This document shows, piece after piece, positions 42,095 through 51,240 of a stretch of DNA of 64,000 bases; position 1 is the first letter of the stretch, and each line of letters starts with the position of its first letter. Source of the stretch: Arcicella sp034931005 (GTDB lineage: Bacteria > Bacteroidota > Bacteroidia > Cytophagales > Spirosomataceae); contig NZ_JAYGIN010000001.1 in NCBI RefSeq assembly GCF_034931005.1, positions 186,001-250,000 of the forward strand, written 5' to 3'. The translations under genes and the position numbers were made by a program. Below the pieces are notes generated by a model. That model worked only from the letters and a program-made list of their open reading frames with translations. It ran no database searches and was not told where the DNA came from.

Positions 42095-42833
42095 TCAAGA
42101 AATTGTCATAAAAACCCACAATCTCACCAAATCTTTCGGAGATTTTACAGCCGTAAATGCCATTACTTTTGAAGTAAAAGCAGGTGAAATTTTTGGTTTT
42201 TTGGGAGCAAATGGAGCAGGAAAAACTACTGCCATGCGGATTTTATGCGGGTTGCTCTCCCCTACCTCTGGCGAAGCAACGGTGGCAGGTTTCGATGTTT
42301 ATAAAGAAAATGAATCCATCAAAAAACACATTGGCTATATGAGTCAGAAGTTTTCTTTGTATGAAAACCTGACCGTGCGTGAAAATATTGAGTTTTTCGG
42401 TGGTATTTACGGACTTTCTCGAAAGGAATTAAAAGAAAAAGGAAACGATTTAATTCAACGGCTCGGCATGGAAAAAGAAGCAGAAAAATTAGTAGGTTCA
42501 CTGCCTTTGGGTTGGAAACAAAAGATTTCCTTCTCAACCGCCATTTTACACCAACCCAAAATAGTGTTTTTAGATGAACCGACTGGTGGCGTTGACCCCA
42601 TCACGAGACGACAATTTTGGGATATGATTTACGAAGCCACCGATTCGGGAATCACCGTTTTTGTAACCACGCATTACATGGATGAAGCCGAATATTGCAA
42701 CCGTGTTTCCATCATGGTGGACGGCACAATTTCCGCATTGGACACTCCCAATAATTTGAAACACCAATTTGACACCGATTCTATGGAAGGCGTTTTCTTG
42801 AAATTGGCAAGACAAGCGAAACGGGGCGAGTAA
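42087..42833 (+). CDS. ABC exporter ATP-binding protein B (YbhF C-half-like)
   Basis: A 248-residue ABC ATPase with Walker A G-A-N-G-A-G-K-T-T, Q-loop segment Y-M-S-Q-K-F-S-L-Y, Walker B I-V-F-L-D-E-P-T-G-G-V-D-P and H-loop T-T-H-Y-M-D-E-A. The signature reads L-P-L-G-W-K-Q-K rather than L-S-G-G-Q, as in the C-terminal half of YbhF-type proteins, so the pair A/B probably forms one asymmetric heterodimer. Its start overlaps the end of A by 8 bp, indicating coupled translation. Confidence 0.93.
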   Translation: MLSQEIVIKTHNLTKSFGDFTAVNAITFEVKAGEIFGFLGANGAGKTTAMRILCGLLSPTSGEATVAGFDVYKENESIKKHIGYMSQKFSLYENLTVRENIEFFGGIYGLSRKELKEKGNDLIQRLGMEKEAEKLVGSLPLGWKQKISFSTAILHQPKIVFLDEPTGGVDPITRRQFWDMIYEATDSGITVFVTTHYMDEAEYCNRVSIMVDGTISALDTPNNLKHQFDTDSMEGVFLKLARQAKRGE

Positions 42834-42846
42834 TCCTAGACTATGG

Positions 42847-42938
42847 TAGTGGCGAATAGTATTCGCCATAAAAAAACACCAAATGGCGAATGCTATCCAT
42901 CATTTAATAACACCAAATGGCGAATGCTATTCGCCACT
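42847..42938. repeat. REP-like palindromic cluster (GTGGCGAATAGCATTCGCCA family)
   Basis: Three related units lie between two exporter genes: GTAGTGGCGAATAGTATTCG from 42847, then two direct copies of ACACCAAATGGCGAATGCTAT (42876 and 42910). The last one extends into TTCGCCACTAC, the complement of the first unit. Outer ends GTAGTGGCGAATA and TATTCGCCACTAC are exact inverted repeats. The cluster ends 8 bp before the permease ATG and could fold over its ribosome-binding region. Confidence 0.8.
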
Positions 42939-42945
42939 ACGTAAC

Positions 42946-44052
42946 ATGAAACTATTTTTCGCATTTATCCGTAAGGAATTTTGGCACGTACTTCGGGATA
43001 CTCGCAGTTTAATCATTCTGTTGGGTTTGCCCGTGATGATGATGCTTTTGTTTGGTTTTGCTTTATCCAATGAGGTTAAAAACTCAAATATCGGCATTTT
43101 AGACCTTTCTCACGACGAAAGTACAATTCTCCTTACCAATCGATTTGACCAAAGTAGATACTTTTCAGTTACTCAAAAACTAAAACGAGAAAGTGAAATT
43201 GGAGATGCTTTCCGTAAAAACGAGTTAAGAATGATGATAATCTTCCCGCCCAATTTTCAAAGGAATCTTTCACATAATAAACAAGCTCAAATACGATTTA
43301 TTGGTGATGCTACCGACCCAAATACGTCCAATATTATGATAAACTATGCTTCAGCAATTATCAGAGATTATCAAAATGAGATTTTGGGCGAGCAGAAACT
43401 CCCCTATCGAATTGAGTTAGAAAGTAGTATGTTGTACAATCCAAAATTGAGCAGTGCTTTCAATTTTGTCCCTGGCGTTATGACTTTGATTTTGATGCTT
43501 TTGGGGGCAATGATGACCTCAGTTTCTATCGTAAAAGAGAAAGAAAAAGGCACAATGGAGATTCTTTTGGTGTCACCGATGCGTCCAATTATGGTAGTAA
43601 TTACCAAAGCCATTCCTTATTTATTACTTTGCTTTGTGGACGTTTTGCTGATTTTACTCTTGGCATATACCGTGCTTGAAATGCCCATGCGTGGAAATAT
43701 CGGTATGCTGTTAGCAGAAAGTATTTTATTCATTTTCACCACATTATCTTTAGGCTTATTGATTTCAAACTTGGTTGACACCCAACAAGTTGCCATGTTT
43801 ATTTCATTGGTGGGACTATTAATGCCTGCTTTGATTTTTAGCGGATTTATGTTTCCCTTAGAAAATATGCCTTTGCCGATGCAAATTGTCAGTAATATTA
43901 TTCCAACCAAGTGGTTTTACAGTATCGTGAGTGCCATTATGGTGAAAGGTTTGGGTTTTGAATATGTCTGGAAACAAACACTAATTTTGGTTGGAATGAC
44001 TGTATTTTATTTAACAATTGCTTTGAAGAAATTTAAGATAAGATTAGAATAA
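42946..44052 (+). CDS. ABC-2-type exporter permease 1
   Basis: A 368-residue inner-membrane permease of the YbhS/YbhR type. It begins MKLFFAFIRKEFWHVLRDTRSL, the elbow helix typical of ABC-2 proteins, followed by one transmembrane helix, a periplasmic domain of about 150 residues, and five helices near the C-terminus with V-K-E-K-E-K-G-T-M-E-I-L-L-V-S-P-M and G-F-M-F-P-L-E-N-M-P. The frame extends 21 codons upstream through the repeat cluster; the ATG at 42946 matches the family start. It should pair with permease 2 (46432), which is displaced by two inserted genes. Confidence 0.93.
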   Translation: MKLFFAFIRKEFWHVLRDTRSLIILLGLPVMMMLLFGFALSNEVKNSNIGILDLSHDESTILLTNRFDQSRYFSVTQKLKRESEIGDAFRKNELRMMIIFPPNFQRNLSHNKQAQIRFIGDATDPNTSNIMINYASAIIRDYQNEILGEQKLPYRIELESSMLYNPKLSSAFNFVPGVMTLILMLLGAMMTSVSIVKEKEKGTMEILLVSPMRPIMVVITKAIPYLLLCFVDVLLILLLAYTVLEMPMRGNIGMLLAESILFIFTTLSLGLLISNLVDTQQVAMFISLVGLLMPALIFSGFMFPLENMPLPMQIVSNIIPTKWFYSIVSAIMVKGLGFEYVWKQTLILVGMTVFYLTIALKKFKIRLE

Positions 44053-44053
44053 A

Positions 44054-44878
44054 ATGGATTTAGAGAAAATTCAACATATCATCAAATACGTAGAAGATAA
44101 TTTTCATCGTAATATCCCGATTGAAGAATTGGAGGATATTGGCTGTTATTCATACCGAAATCTGCATCGTGTATTTCAAAATATTTTCAAGGAAACTTTA
44201 GGTGCATTTCAAAAACGACTTAAACTTGAAAATGGTTATAAAAAGCTAATTTATACATCTGATACCATTACGGATATTGCTTATTCTGTTGGTTTTGAAA
44301 GTTTACAAGCTTTTACCAAATCTTTCAAAAAGCAATTTCAGGTTTCACCAACTGAGGCAAGAATCAGCAAGTTGAAAATTTTTGAATCTTTCTTGAATGA
44401 AGCCCAAAACAAACCATTAATTCAACCAGAAATTGTATACATCAATGCCATTAAAATTTATTATCAAAGCATAAAAACCACCAATTACAATAACGATGAA
44501 ATAGAAAAACATTGGGATAAAATTGACCAATTATTTCATAAAAATAACAATGTTTCATATTATGGAATTATCGTTGACCAACCTTTAATTACCATTGAAA
44601 AACATTGCCGTTATGAAGCCTGTATTACCGAATCCCCGAACGACAAATCGTATTTAACAAAAGAAATATTGGGTGGAAAATACGCTAAATATATTCATAA
44701 AGGCAATTATGACCATATAGAAGACACTTACAGAATGATTTATAAAGATTGGCTTTTGAACGCAAAATTAGAATTTGATAATTCGCCTGTCATTGAACAT
44801 TATCTAATTCATGATTTTGATACCGCCGAAAAAGACAGCTTTATCACAGAGATTTTATTCCCTTTGAAAAAAATATAA
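44054..44878 (+). CDS. AraC-family regulator with GyrI-like effector domain
   Basis: A 274-residue Rob/SoxS-like regulator. The N-terminal AraC DNA-binding domain (about 1-105) includes D-L-E-K-I-Q-H-I-I-K-Y-V-E-D-N, Y-S-Y-R-N-L-H-R-V-F-Q and I-T-D-I-A-Y-S-V-G-F-E-S-L-Q-A-F-T-K-S-F-K-K. The C-terminal GyrI-like domain (about 125-274) binds hydrophobic small molecules in relatives. It starts 1 bp after the permease stop codon, so it is in the operon. It is probably a drug-responsive activator working alongside the TetR repressor. Confidence 0.92.
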   Translation: MDLEKIQHIIKYVEDNFHRNIPIEELEDIGCYSYRNLHRVFQNIFKETLGAFQKRLKLENGYKKLIYTSDTITDIAYSVGFESLQAFTKSFKKQFQVSPTEARISKLKIFESFLNEAQNKPLIQPEIVYINAIKIYYQSIKTTNYNNDEIEKHWDKIDQLFHKNNNVSYYGIIVDQPLITIEKHCRYEACITESPNDKSYLTKEILGGKYAKYIHKGNYDHIEDTYRMIYKDWLLNAKLEFDNSPVIEHYLIHDFDTAEKDSFITEILFPLKKI

Positions 44879-44888
44879 GTGAAACCAA

Positions 44889-45013
44889 ATAGACCACAGA
44901 TTTAAGAGATTAGACAGATTCAAACAGATTTTCATTCATTTTATCTCAATTCCATTCCAGTATAAATCTGTTAAATCTGTATCATCAGTGGTCTAATTTT
45001 GTCTTACGACAAA
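44889..45013. repeat. MITE-like repeat, copy D (truncated and diverged)
   Basis: Contains TAGACCACAGATTTAAGAGA on the left and TAAATCTGTATCATCAGTGG, TCTAATTTTGTCTTACGACA on the right, the inner parts of the 160-bp family. The outer left end is missing and the core has diverged. Boundaries are approximate. Confidence 0.65.
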
Positions 45014-45111
45014 AGCTTTATAATTTCAGTAACTTGTCAATTTTGGACAACATGACCGTTGAGATGAAAGGTAATTTTGTATAAAAATTATCAACATTTA
45101 ATCTCAAAAAA

Positions 45112-46254
45112 ATGAAACGTATGTTAATCCCAGCATTATCGCTATTGATGTTATTGGCTTCTTGCGAAACAGAAGAAATTGGCACTCAAACTTCTACCAA
45201 TGTAGATTCAAATAATCGGACGGTTACTGAAATTTTGTACACCATGCCCGACGAAGCCGACCAACACGAAGGCACTTGGTTGCAATGGCCACACCATTAT
45301 CAATACGGCACTACTTACCGTAAAAGATTAGATGCCACTTGGGTTGCCATGACAAAAGCACTCGTTTCTGGTGAAAAAGTACATATCGTAGCGTATAATA
45401 CTACTGAAAAAGACAGAATTCAAAAATTACTTGTATCGGCAAGTATTCCATTACAAAATGTGGATTTTAAAATTTATGCCACCGACGACGTTTGGGTTAG
45501 AGACAACGGTCCAATTTACGTAAAGGATAAAAACGGTCAATTATTGCTTGAAGATTGGGGTTTTAACGGTTGGGGAAAAAAGGCAGATTATCAAAATTGC
45601 AACGTAATTCCATCAAAAATTGGAAAAGACCAAAATCAAAAAGTTATTGATTTGAATAGCTTAATGACCAACGAAGGTGGTTCTGTTGAAATAGATGGAA
45701 ACGGCACATTTATCGCTACAAAAAGTGCCATTTTAAACAAAAATAGAAATCCAAATATGACTCAGGCACAAGCTGAGGCGAACTTTACCAAATATTTGGG
45801 CGTAACAAACTTTATTTGGTTGGACGGTGTAGCAGGTTTAGAAATTACCGATATGCACATCGACGGCTTTGTAAAATTTGCCAATAAAAATACGCTTGTA
45901 ACGATGTCGGAAGACGACCTTTTGAATTGGGAAGTTCCAGCCAGTGACATTGATAAAATTTATATCGCCAAAAACAAAGATGGTATAGCTTATAACATTG
46001 TAAATCTGCCACTTACACAGAAAAATGTGGTAACAGAATATGGTAAAAATCTGGGTTATCAGGGTTCTTACATCAATTATTACATAGCCAATAACAGTAT
46101 TTTGGTACCCAATTATAATGACCCAAATGATGTAATTGCCAATCAAATTATCCAGAAATTATACCCAAACAGAAAGGTAATTGGGATTGATGTTAGGAAC
46201 CTTTATGCCAATGGCGGAATGGTGCATTGCGTAACGCAACAACAACCCAAATAG
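45112..46254 (+). CDS. Agmatine deiminase/peptidylarginine deiminase-family lipoprotein
   Basis: A 380-residue deiminase (PAD_porph superfamily). The signal MKRMLIPALSLLMLLASC ends in a lipobox, so the enzyme is exported, unlike cytoplasmic agmatine deiminases (AguA). Catalytic landmarks are W-V-R-D-N-G-P-I-Y, the N-E-G-G-S-V-E-I-D segment, D-M-H-I-D-G-F and the nucleophile cysteine in G-G-M-V-H-C373-V-T. It would hydrolyse agmatine or a guanidino group to the N-carbamoyl (citrulline-like) product plus ammonia. A TAATTTTG box at 45072-45079, 32 bp upstream, suggests its own promoter within the efflux locus. Confidence 0.9.
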   Translation: MKRMLIPALSLLMLLASCETEEIGTQTSTNVDSNNRTVTEILYTMPDEADQHEGTWLQWPHHYQYGTTYRKRLDATWVAMTKALVSGEKVHIVAYNTTEKDRIQKLLVSASIPLQNVDFKIYATDDVWVRDNGPIYVKDKNGQLLLEDWGFNGWGKKADYQNCNVIPSKIGKDQNQKVIDLNSLMTNEGGSVEIDGNGTFIATKSAILNKNRNPNMTQAQAEANFTKYLGVTNFIWLDGVAGLEITDMHIDGFVKFANKNTLVTMSEDDLLNWEVPASDIDKIYIAKNKDGIAYNIVNLPLTQKNVVTEYGKNLGYQGSYINYYIANNSILVPNYNDPNDVIANQIIQKLYPNRKVIGIDVRNLYANGGMVHCVTQQQPK

Positions 46255-46329
46255 GGGTTAGGGTTGGGGATTAAGCAACAAAATACTTACAATCAATTGC
46301 TTATTGAGAATGACATAACTTATCAGATA

Positions 46330-46363
46330 AACTTCCCGAAAGTAGAAAAACTTTCGGGAAGTT
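46330..46363. repeat. REP-like palindrome CTTCCCGAAAGT, copy 2
   Basis: AACTTCCCGAAAGT (46330-46343) and its exact complement ending 46363, with a short AGAAAA-type loop. Same family as 21927-21959. Confidence 0.8.
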
Positions 46364-46431
46364 CAGTATTCCGATTTATCGAGTTTTAATTCTGATAAAT
46401 TATGTCACAACCAACTTTTTATTAACGAATT

Positions 46432-47553
46432 ATGAGAAACTTATCATTCATTTTACAGAAAGAATTTAGACAAATATTTCGGGATAAAACTATCTTGAGA
46501 ATGATGTTTATGATGCCCATAATTCAATTAATTCTGATTCCATTAGCGGCAGATTATGAAATTAAACACTTATCAATCAGTGTAATAGACCAAGACCATT
46601 CGAGTTATTCAAGAAGATTAATTTCTAAAATCACCTCTTCTGATTATTTCCGATTGGTGCAATATGATAATGATTATTCAAAGGCTTTGGACAACGTTGG
46701 AAAAGGAAAATCGGACTTAGTTTTAACAATTCCTGCTCATTTTGAAAGAGATTTAATCAAAGAAAATACTGCTAAATTAGCCTTAGCTGCTGATGCTTCC
46801 AATAACGTAAAAGCAGGACTTGGCTCGTCGTATGCTGTACAAATGATTGCTGATTTCAACAATGAAATTCGTGAAGAATGGATACAACTGCCCAAGTTTG
46901 TGGATATGCCCCAAATTCAGATAACCACCGCCAATTGGTACAATCCGCACATTGATTATCACCTGTTTATGGTTCCTGGAATTTTGGCAATTTTAGTGAC
47001 GATGGTCGGAAGTTTTTTAGCGAGTTTAAATATTGTTTCAGAAAAAGAAAAAGGGACAATTGAACAAATTAATGTTACGCCTATCAAAAAATATGAGTTC
47101 ATTTTGGGCAAATTAATTCCCTTCTGGATTCTTGGAATGATAACCATGACCATAGGAATGATTGTGGCATTTGTCATTTTTAAAATAATTCCAAATGGCT
47201 CATATTTAACTATTTACATATTTTCAGCCGTATATTTATTGGCGGTTTTGGGCATTGGATTACTTATCAGCACCATTTCTGATTCGCAACAACAAGCCAC
47301 ACTTTTTGCCTTTTTCTTCATGATGATTTTTGTGTTGATGAGCGGACTTTATACCCCTATCGAAAGTATGCCCGATTGGGCGAAATACATTGCCAAATGT
47401 AATCCTCCCATGTATTTTGTAAAAATTATCCGAGCTGTTTTCATTAAGGGAAGTTCATTTTCTGATTTATTTCCCGACTTTCTCAAAATCATTGGATTTG
47501 CCATTTTTTTCAATGGTTTAGCCATTTTCAACTATCGAAAAAGAAGTGCATAA
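46432..47553 (+). CDS. ABC-2-type exporter permease 2
   Basis: A 373-residue paralogue of permease 1. It begins MRNLSFILQKEFRQIFRDKT, has one helix, a periplasmic domain with F-E-R-D-L-I-K-E-N, then five or more helices with S-E-K-E-K-G-T-I-E-Q-I-N-V-T-P and G-L-Y-T-P-I-E-S-M-P. Together with permease 1 and ATPases A/B it completes a YbhFSR-like exporter that works with the HlyD adaptor and TolC. The AraC and deiminase genes and two repeats separate the two permeases. Confidence 0.92.
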   Translation: MRNLSFILQKEFRQIFRDKTILRMMFMMPIIQLILIPLAADYEIKHLSISVIDQDHSSYSRRLISKITSSDYFRLVQYDNDYSKALDNVGKGKSDLVLTIPAHFERDLIKENTAKLALAADASNNVKAGLGSSYAVQMIADFNNEIREEWIQLPKFVDMPQIQITTANWYNPHIDYHLFMVPGILAILVTMVGSFLASLNIVSEKEKGTIEQINVTPIKKYEFILGKLIPFWILGMITMTIGMIVAFVIFKIIPNGSYLTIYIFSAVYLLAVLGIGLLISTISDSQQQATLFAFFFMMIFVLMSGLYTPIESMPDWAKYIAKCNPPMYFVKIIRAVFIKGSSFSDLFPDFLKIIGFAIFFNGLAIFNYRKRSA

Positions 47554-47569
47554 GGTTTGTTGAACCACT

Positions 47570-47603
47570 TTTTTGGGTAAAGTGCCAAGAGATTATATCT
47601 TTG
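47570..47603 (+). promoter_or_regulatory. Candidate promoter of the CocE-type hydrolase gene
   Basis: TTTG (47570-47573), a 22-bp spacer and TATCTTTG (47596-47603) fit the Bacteroidota consensus, 33 bp before the ATG. Confidence 0.55.
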
Positions 47604-47636
47604 TACTTTACCGAAGAAATTTCAACAAACATTAAC

Positions 47637-49523
47637 ATGAAAAAACTACTCTTTTTATTGGTCATCAGTGCTTTATCTTTCACGATAAATGCCCAAATGA
47701 TGTCAACTGCACAGCAAGATTCTGCTTTCATTCGTGAAAATTATGTAAAATCGCAAGTACAAATAACGATGCGAGACGGCGTAAAACTCTTTACAAATAT
47801 CTACACGCCAAAAGATGCCTCTCCTACTAATCAATACCCAATCGTGATTCAACGTACTTGTTACGACGTTGCTCCGTACGGCAAAGATGATTACCCAAAA
47901 ATGTTGTACTATTCACGTTATATGATGCGAGAGAAGTTCATTTTTGTGAACCAAGATGTACGTGGACGTTGGATGTCGGAAGGAATATGGACAAATATGA
48001 CTCCGCAAGTCATCAACAAAACCAAGAAAACCGATATTGACGAATCAACCGACACGTATGACACCATTGATTGGTTAGTAAAAAACACTCCAAATAATAA
48101 TGGTCGTGTGGGTCAATACGGAATTTCCTACCCAGGTTTTTACACCGTTGCAGGAGCTTTATCGGGTCACCCAGCATTAAAAGCAGCTTCTCCTCAAGCA
48201 CCCGTTTCCGATTTTTTCTTTGAAGATTTTCACCATAATGGAGCATTTACTGTTGGTTATGGCTTAACATTTCCAGTTTTTGGGGTTCAACATCCTAAAC
48301 CAACACCTGATTCTTGGTACGATGATAAATTTCCTATTATCAAAACTGCTGATGGTTTTGAGTGGTATAAAACGATGACTCCACTAAAGAATTTCAATAA
48401 AGTTTATGGAGATAATTTCTTTTGGCAAGAACACACAGAACACCCTAATTATGATGATTTTTGGCAAAAACGTAGCATTATTCCGCATTTGAAAAACGTT
48501 AAAAATCTTCCTGCTATGATGGTAGTAGGCGGTTGGTTTGATGCTGAAGATTTACCAGGTCCGTTGAATGTTTACAAAAATATTGAGAAAAATAACACCA
48601 ATGTTTACAATACTTTAGTAATGGGACCTTTCGGACATGGTGATTGGGCTCGTGAGCGAGGACATCATTTTCACTCAAATATTTACTTTGGTGATAGCGT
48701 AGCGACTTATTTTCAAAAAAATATGGAATTGAAATTCTTCAAACACTTTTTAAAAGAATCGGGGGATGGCAAAACGGGTTTACCCGAAGCATTTTTGTTT
48801 GATACAGGTAAAAAAGAATGGCGTGAGTTTTCGGAATATCCCGTAAAAACGGCTCAAAAAGTTGATTTCTTTCTGAATTCAACTGGAAAAATTTCAACAG
48901 GAATGGCAGAAAATGGCTTTAGTGAATATGTTTCAGACCCCTCAAAACCAGTTCCATACACTGAAGACCCCAAACAAATTTTAGGATTTTCGCCAAGAAA
49001 TTATATGAGTGAAGACCAACGTTTTGCAGGTAGAAGAACTGATGTTTTAGTATTTGAAACGGATATTTTAACAGAAGATATGACTTTAGGCGGTGAAATC
49101 ATGGCAAATTTAAAAATCTCAACTACAGGAACAGATGCAGATTTCTTCGTAAAATTAATCGACGTTTATCCTGGAGATGAAAAAAATAGTCCTTACACGC
49201 CAAAACACATTACATTAGGTGGTTATCAGCAAATGGTGCGTAGTGAAATTATGCGTTCACGTTTTAGAAATTCGTTTTTAAAGCCAGAACCGTTGATTGC
49301 TAATCAAAAAACTGACGTTAATTTCCGTTTGCAAGATGTTTTGCACACTTTCAAAAAAGGGCATAAAATCATGATTCAAGTACAATCAACGGCTTATCCT
49401 TTGTTCGATATTAACCCTCAGAAATACGTAGAAAATATTTACAAAGCTGAGGAAACAGACTTTCAAAAAGCAACGCAACGAGTTTATGCCGACAGTAAAA
49501 TAACGGTTGAGGTATTAAAGTAG
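47637..49523 (+). CDS. CocE/NonD-family hydrolase (X-Pro dipeptidyl-peptidase S15-like)
   Basis: A 628-residue exported serine hydrolase. The signal peptide is MKKLLFLLVISALSFTINAQ; the frame extends 12 codons upstream, but the ATG at 47637 starts the signal. The alpha/beta-hydrolase domain has V-G-Q-Y-G-I-S164-Y-P-G-F-Y with nucleophile Ser164 in G-x-S-x-x-G. A catalytic Asp segment is G-G-W-F-D-A-E-D and the His segment is M-G-P-F-G-H-G-D-W. The C-terminal jelly-roll domain ends with the L-K-K-G-H-K-like F-K-K-G-H-K-I-M-I-Q-V-Q-S-T-A-Y-P. Relatives cleave acyl or aminoacyl esters, cephalosporin esters or X-Pro peptides. Substrate unknown. Confidence 0.93.
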   Translation: MKKLLFLLVISALSFTINAQMMSTAQQDSAFIRENYVKSQVQITMRDGVKLFTNIYTPKDASPTNQYPIVIQRTCYDVAPYGKDDYPKMLYYSRYMMREKFIFVNQDVRGRWMSEGIWTNMTPQVINKTKKTDIDESTDTYDTIDWLVKNTPNNNGRVGQYGISYPGFYTVAGALSGHPALKAASPQAPVSDFFFEDFHHNGAFTVGYGLTFPVFGVQHPKPTPDSWYDDKFPIIKTADGFEWYKTMTPLKNFNKVYGDNFFWQEHTEHPNYDDFWQKRSIIPHLKNVKNLPAMMVVGGWFDAEDLPGPLNVYKNIEKNNTNVYNTLVMGPFGHGDWARERGHHFHSNIYFGDSVATYFQKNMELKFFKHFLKESGDGKTGLPEAFLFDTGKKEWREFSEYPVKTAQKVDFFLNSTGKISTGMAENGFSEYVSDPSKPVPYTEDPKQILGFSPRNYMSEDQRFAGRRTDVLVFETDILTEDMTLGGEIMANLKISTTGTDADFFVKLIDVYPGDEKNSPYTPKHITLGGYQQMVRSEIMRSRFRNSFLKPEPLIANQKTDVNFRLQDVLHTFKKGHKIMIQVQSTAYPLFDINPQKYVENIYKAEETDFQKATQRVYADSKITVEVLK

Positions 49524-49524
49524 T

Positions 49525-49560
49525 TATTGGAAATTGGTTATTAGTTGATTGGTTAAAATA
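49525..49560. repeat. Single diverged copy of the GGTTATTAGTTGATT repeat
   Basis: Just after the CocE stop codon the plus strand reads TTGGTTATTAGTTGATTGG, the complement of the 15-bp unit that forms the array at 57593-57772. Confidence 0.65.
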
Positions 49561-49626
49561 CTCACCATAAAGTAATCTCCCTCTCTCCAATTAACACAAG
49601 CGAACTAACTAATCATTAACGCAAAT

Positions 49627-51117
49627 ATGAAATTATTCCTTCTTAGCATTTTCAAAATAATATTGCTTCAGAATCAACCACAAACCGCTGATTCTGTTAA
49701 AGTGCTTAGCCCCAAAGACGTCATTCAAAGGAAAATTGACTCGTTGGTTACTTCGCCCTTTTTAGAAAATGGATTCATTGGATTGAGCATAAAATCGGTA
49801 AATTCTGACTTAAATATTGTTGAGTATAATGCTAAGAAGAGTTTAACACCTGCTTCAACACTCAAGTTGGTATCATCCGCAACGGCTTTAATGGCTTTAG
49901 GAAGTGATTTCAAATACACAACCACACTGGAATATAGCGGAGAAATTAAAGATTCAATTCTAACGGGTAACATCATTATTAAAGGTTCTGGTGACCCTTC
50001 TTTGGGAAGTTGGCGATTCAAAAATCAGCCCGATTATAAGCAATTAACTGAAAATTGGGCAAAGAAAATAAAATCGCTCGGTATCAAAGAAATCAGAGGT
50101 CGAGTATTTGGTGATGGTAGTTTTTTCGATGAAAATGTCATTTCTGATGGTTGGATTTGGGGCGATATGGGCAATTATTATGGAGCAGGAGCGTATGGCT
50201 TGAACATGAATGAAAACTTGTATTGGGCAACTTTTAACCCTGCCAAATACATGGAAAATGCCCCTTTAGTGAAAACTGCCCCTGATTTACCGTATTATAC
50301 AAAAATCAATCGAGTGCTAACCGACAAAGCGGGTACAGGCGACCAAGTTAATATTTACTCAACGCCCTATCAAGATGTTTTAATCATGGAAGGGTTTGTT
50401 CCTACGGGAGATAATTTCTCAGTAAAAGGTTCAATTCCAGACCCTGCCTTATTTTCTGCGTTTTTTTTGCATAAAAAATTGGAAGAATTAAACGTCAAAA
50501 TTTCAGAAAGTCCCATTTCAATATTGGAAGCAAATAAGAAAAACATTTCGTTTCAAAAGCCACTCCAAAGCACGACAATAGATTCTTTATTATCGCCTCC
50601 ACTCAAAGATTTAGTAAAAGAATGTAATCTCCATAGCATCAATTTATACGCAGAAGCCTTTTTGAAAACGCCTTCAATTATCTTGAATTTGGGCAGTACA
50701 ACCGATGCAGCAGTCAAAGGATTAAAGCAAATTTGGCTCACCAAAGGTGTGAAGTTTGAAGGTTTAAAAATCAAAGATGGCAGTGGACTTGCTCCTGCAA
50801 ATGGTATCACGCCCAACAACATGACAGATATTTTGAAAGCCATGTTTTTAGAAAAATCTTTTGATGCTTTTTACGAATCAATCCCAGTTGTTGGGGTTTC
50901 AGGAACGGTCGCTAATTTAGGGAAAAAATCAAAAGCTGTTGGAAATGTTCATGCAAAAAGTGGCTCAATTGATGGCGTAAAAGCTTATTCTGGCTATTTT
51001 ACAGCTCGAAATGGAGAAATGATGTGCTTTTCAATGATGCTAAATAAATACAATTCAGACTTTGGTTCTGCTACAAAAGAATTGGAAAAGCTAATGATTT
51101 TGATGGTGGAGTTATAG
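49627..51117 (+). CDS. dacB: D-alanyl-D-alanine carboxypeptidase/endopeptidase (PBP4, class C)
   Basis: A 496-residue penicillin-binding protein that trims or cuts peptidoglycan peptide cross-links in the periplasm. Its three active-site motifs are intact: S77-T-L-K80, S-I-N-L-Y-A-E near 337-343 (SxN) and K444-S-G-S. Supporting segments are G-D-G-S-F-F-D and D-G-S-G-L-A-P-A-N-G. The N-terminus MKLFLLSIFKIILLQ is short but hydrophobic and probably acts as a signal peptide. Length fits the DacB family. It is followed by a strong terminator. Confidence 0.93.
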   Translation: MKLFLLSIFKIILLQNQPQTADSVKVLSPKDVIQRKIDSLVTSPFLENGFIGLSIKSVNSDLNIVEYNAKKSLTPASTLKLVSSATALMALGSDFKYTTTLEYSGEIKDSILTGNIIIKGSGDPSLGSWRFKNQPDYKQLTENWAKKIKSLGIKEIRGRVFGDGSFFDENVISDGWIWGDMGNYYGAGAYGLNMNENLYWATFNPAKYMENAPLVKTAPDLPYYTKINRVLTDKAGTGDQVNIYSTPYQDVLIMEGFVPTGDNFSVKGSIPDPALFSAFFLHKKLEELNVKISESPISILEANKKNISFQKPLQSTTIDSLLSPPLKDLVKECNLHSINLYAEAFLKTPSIILNLGSTTDAAVKGLKQIWLTKGVKFEGLKIKDGSGLAPANGITPNNMTDILKAMFLEKSFDAFYESIPVVGVSGTVANLGKKSKAVGNVHAKSGSIDGVKAYSGYFTARNGEMMCFSMMLNKYNSDFGSATKELEKLMILMVEL

Positions 51118-51145
51118 TTTATTCCTTTCAGCTAAAATATTGCAA

Positions 51146-51189
51146 AACAAAAACGGTCTGTAAGTTCTAACTCACAGACCGTTTTTGTT
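51146..51189. terminator. Bidirectional terminator between dacB and lepA
   Basis: Perfect 16-bp arms (AACAAAAACGGTCTGT 51146-51161 and its complement 51174-51189) flanked by A and T runs, between convergent genes. Confidence 0.9.
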
Positions 51190-51240
51190 GATGAAGGCTA
51201 AGTATCTAAAACCTAATTCCAGAAACCTAAAACCTCAGAA

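Noticed and set aside
42883..42945. N-terminal extension of permease 1
   Set aside because: It translates the REP-like repeat cluster. The ATG at 42946 gives the standard ABC-2 N-terminus.
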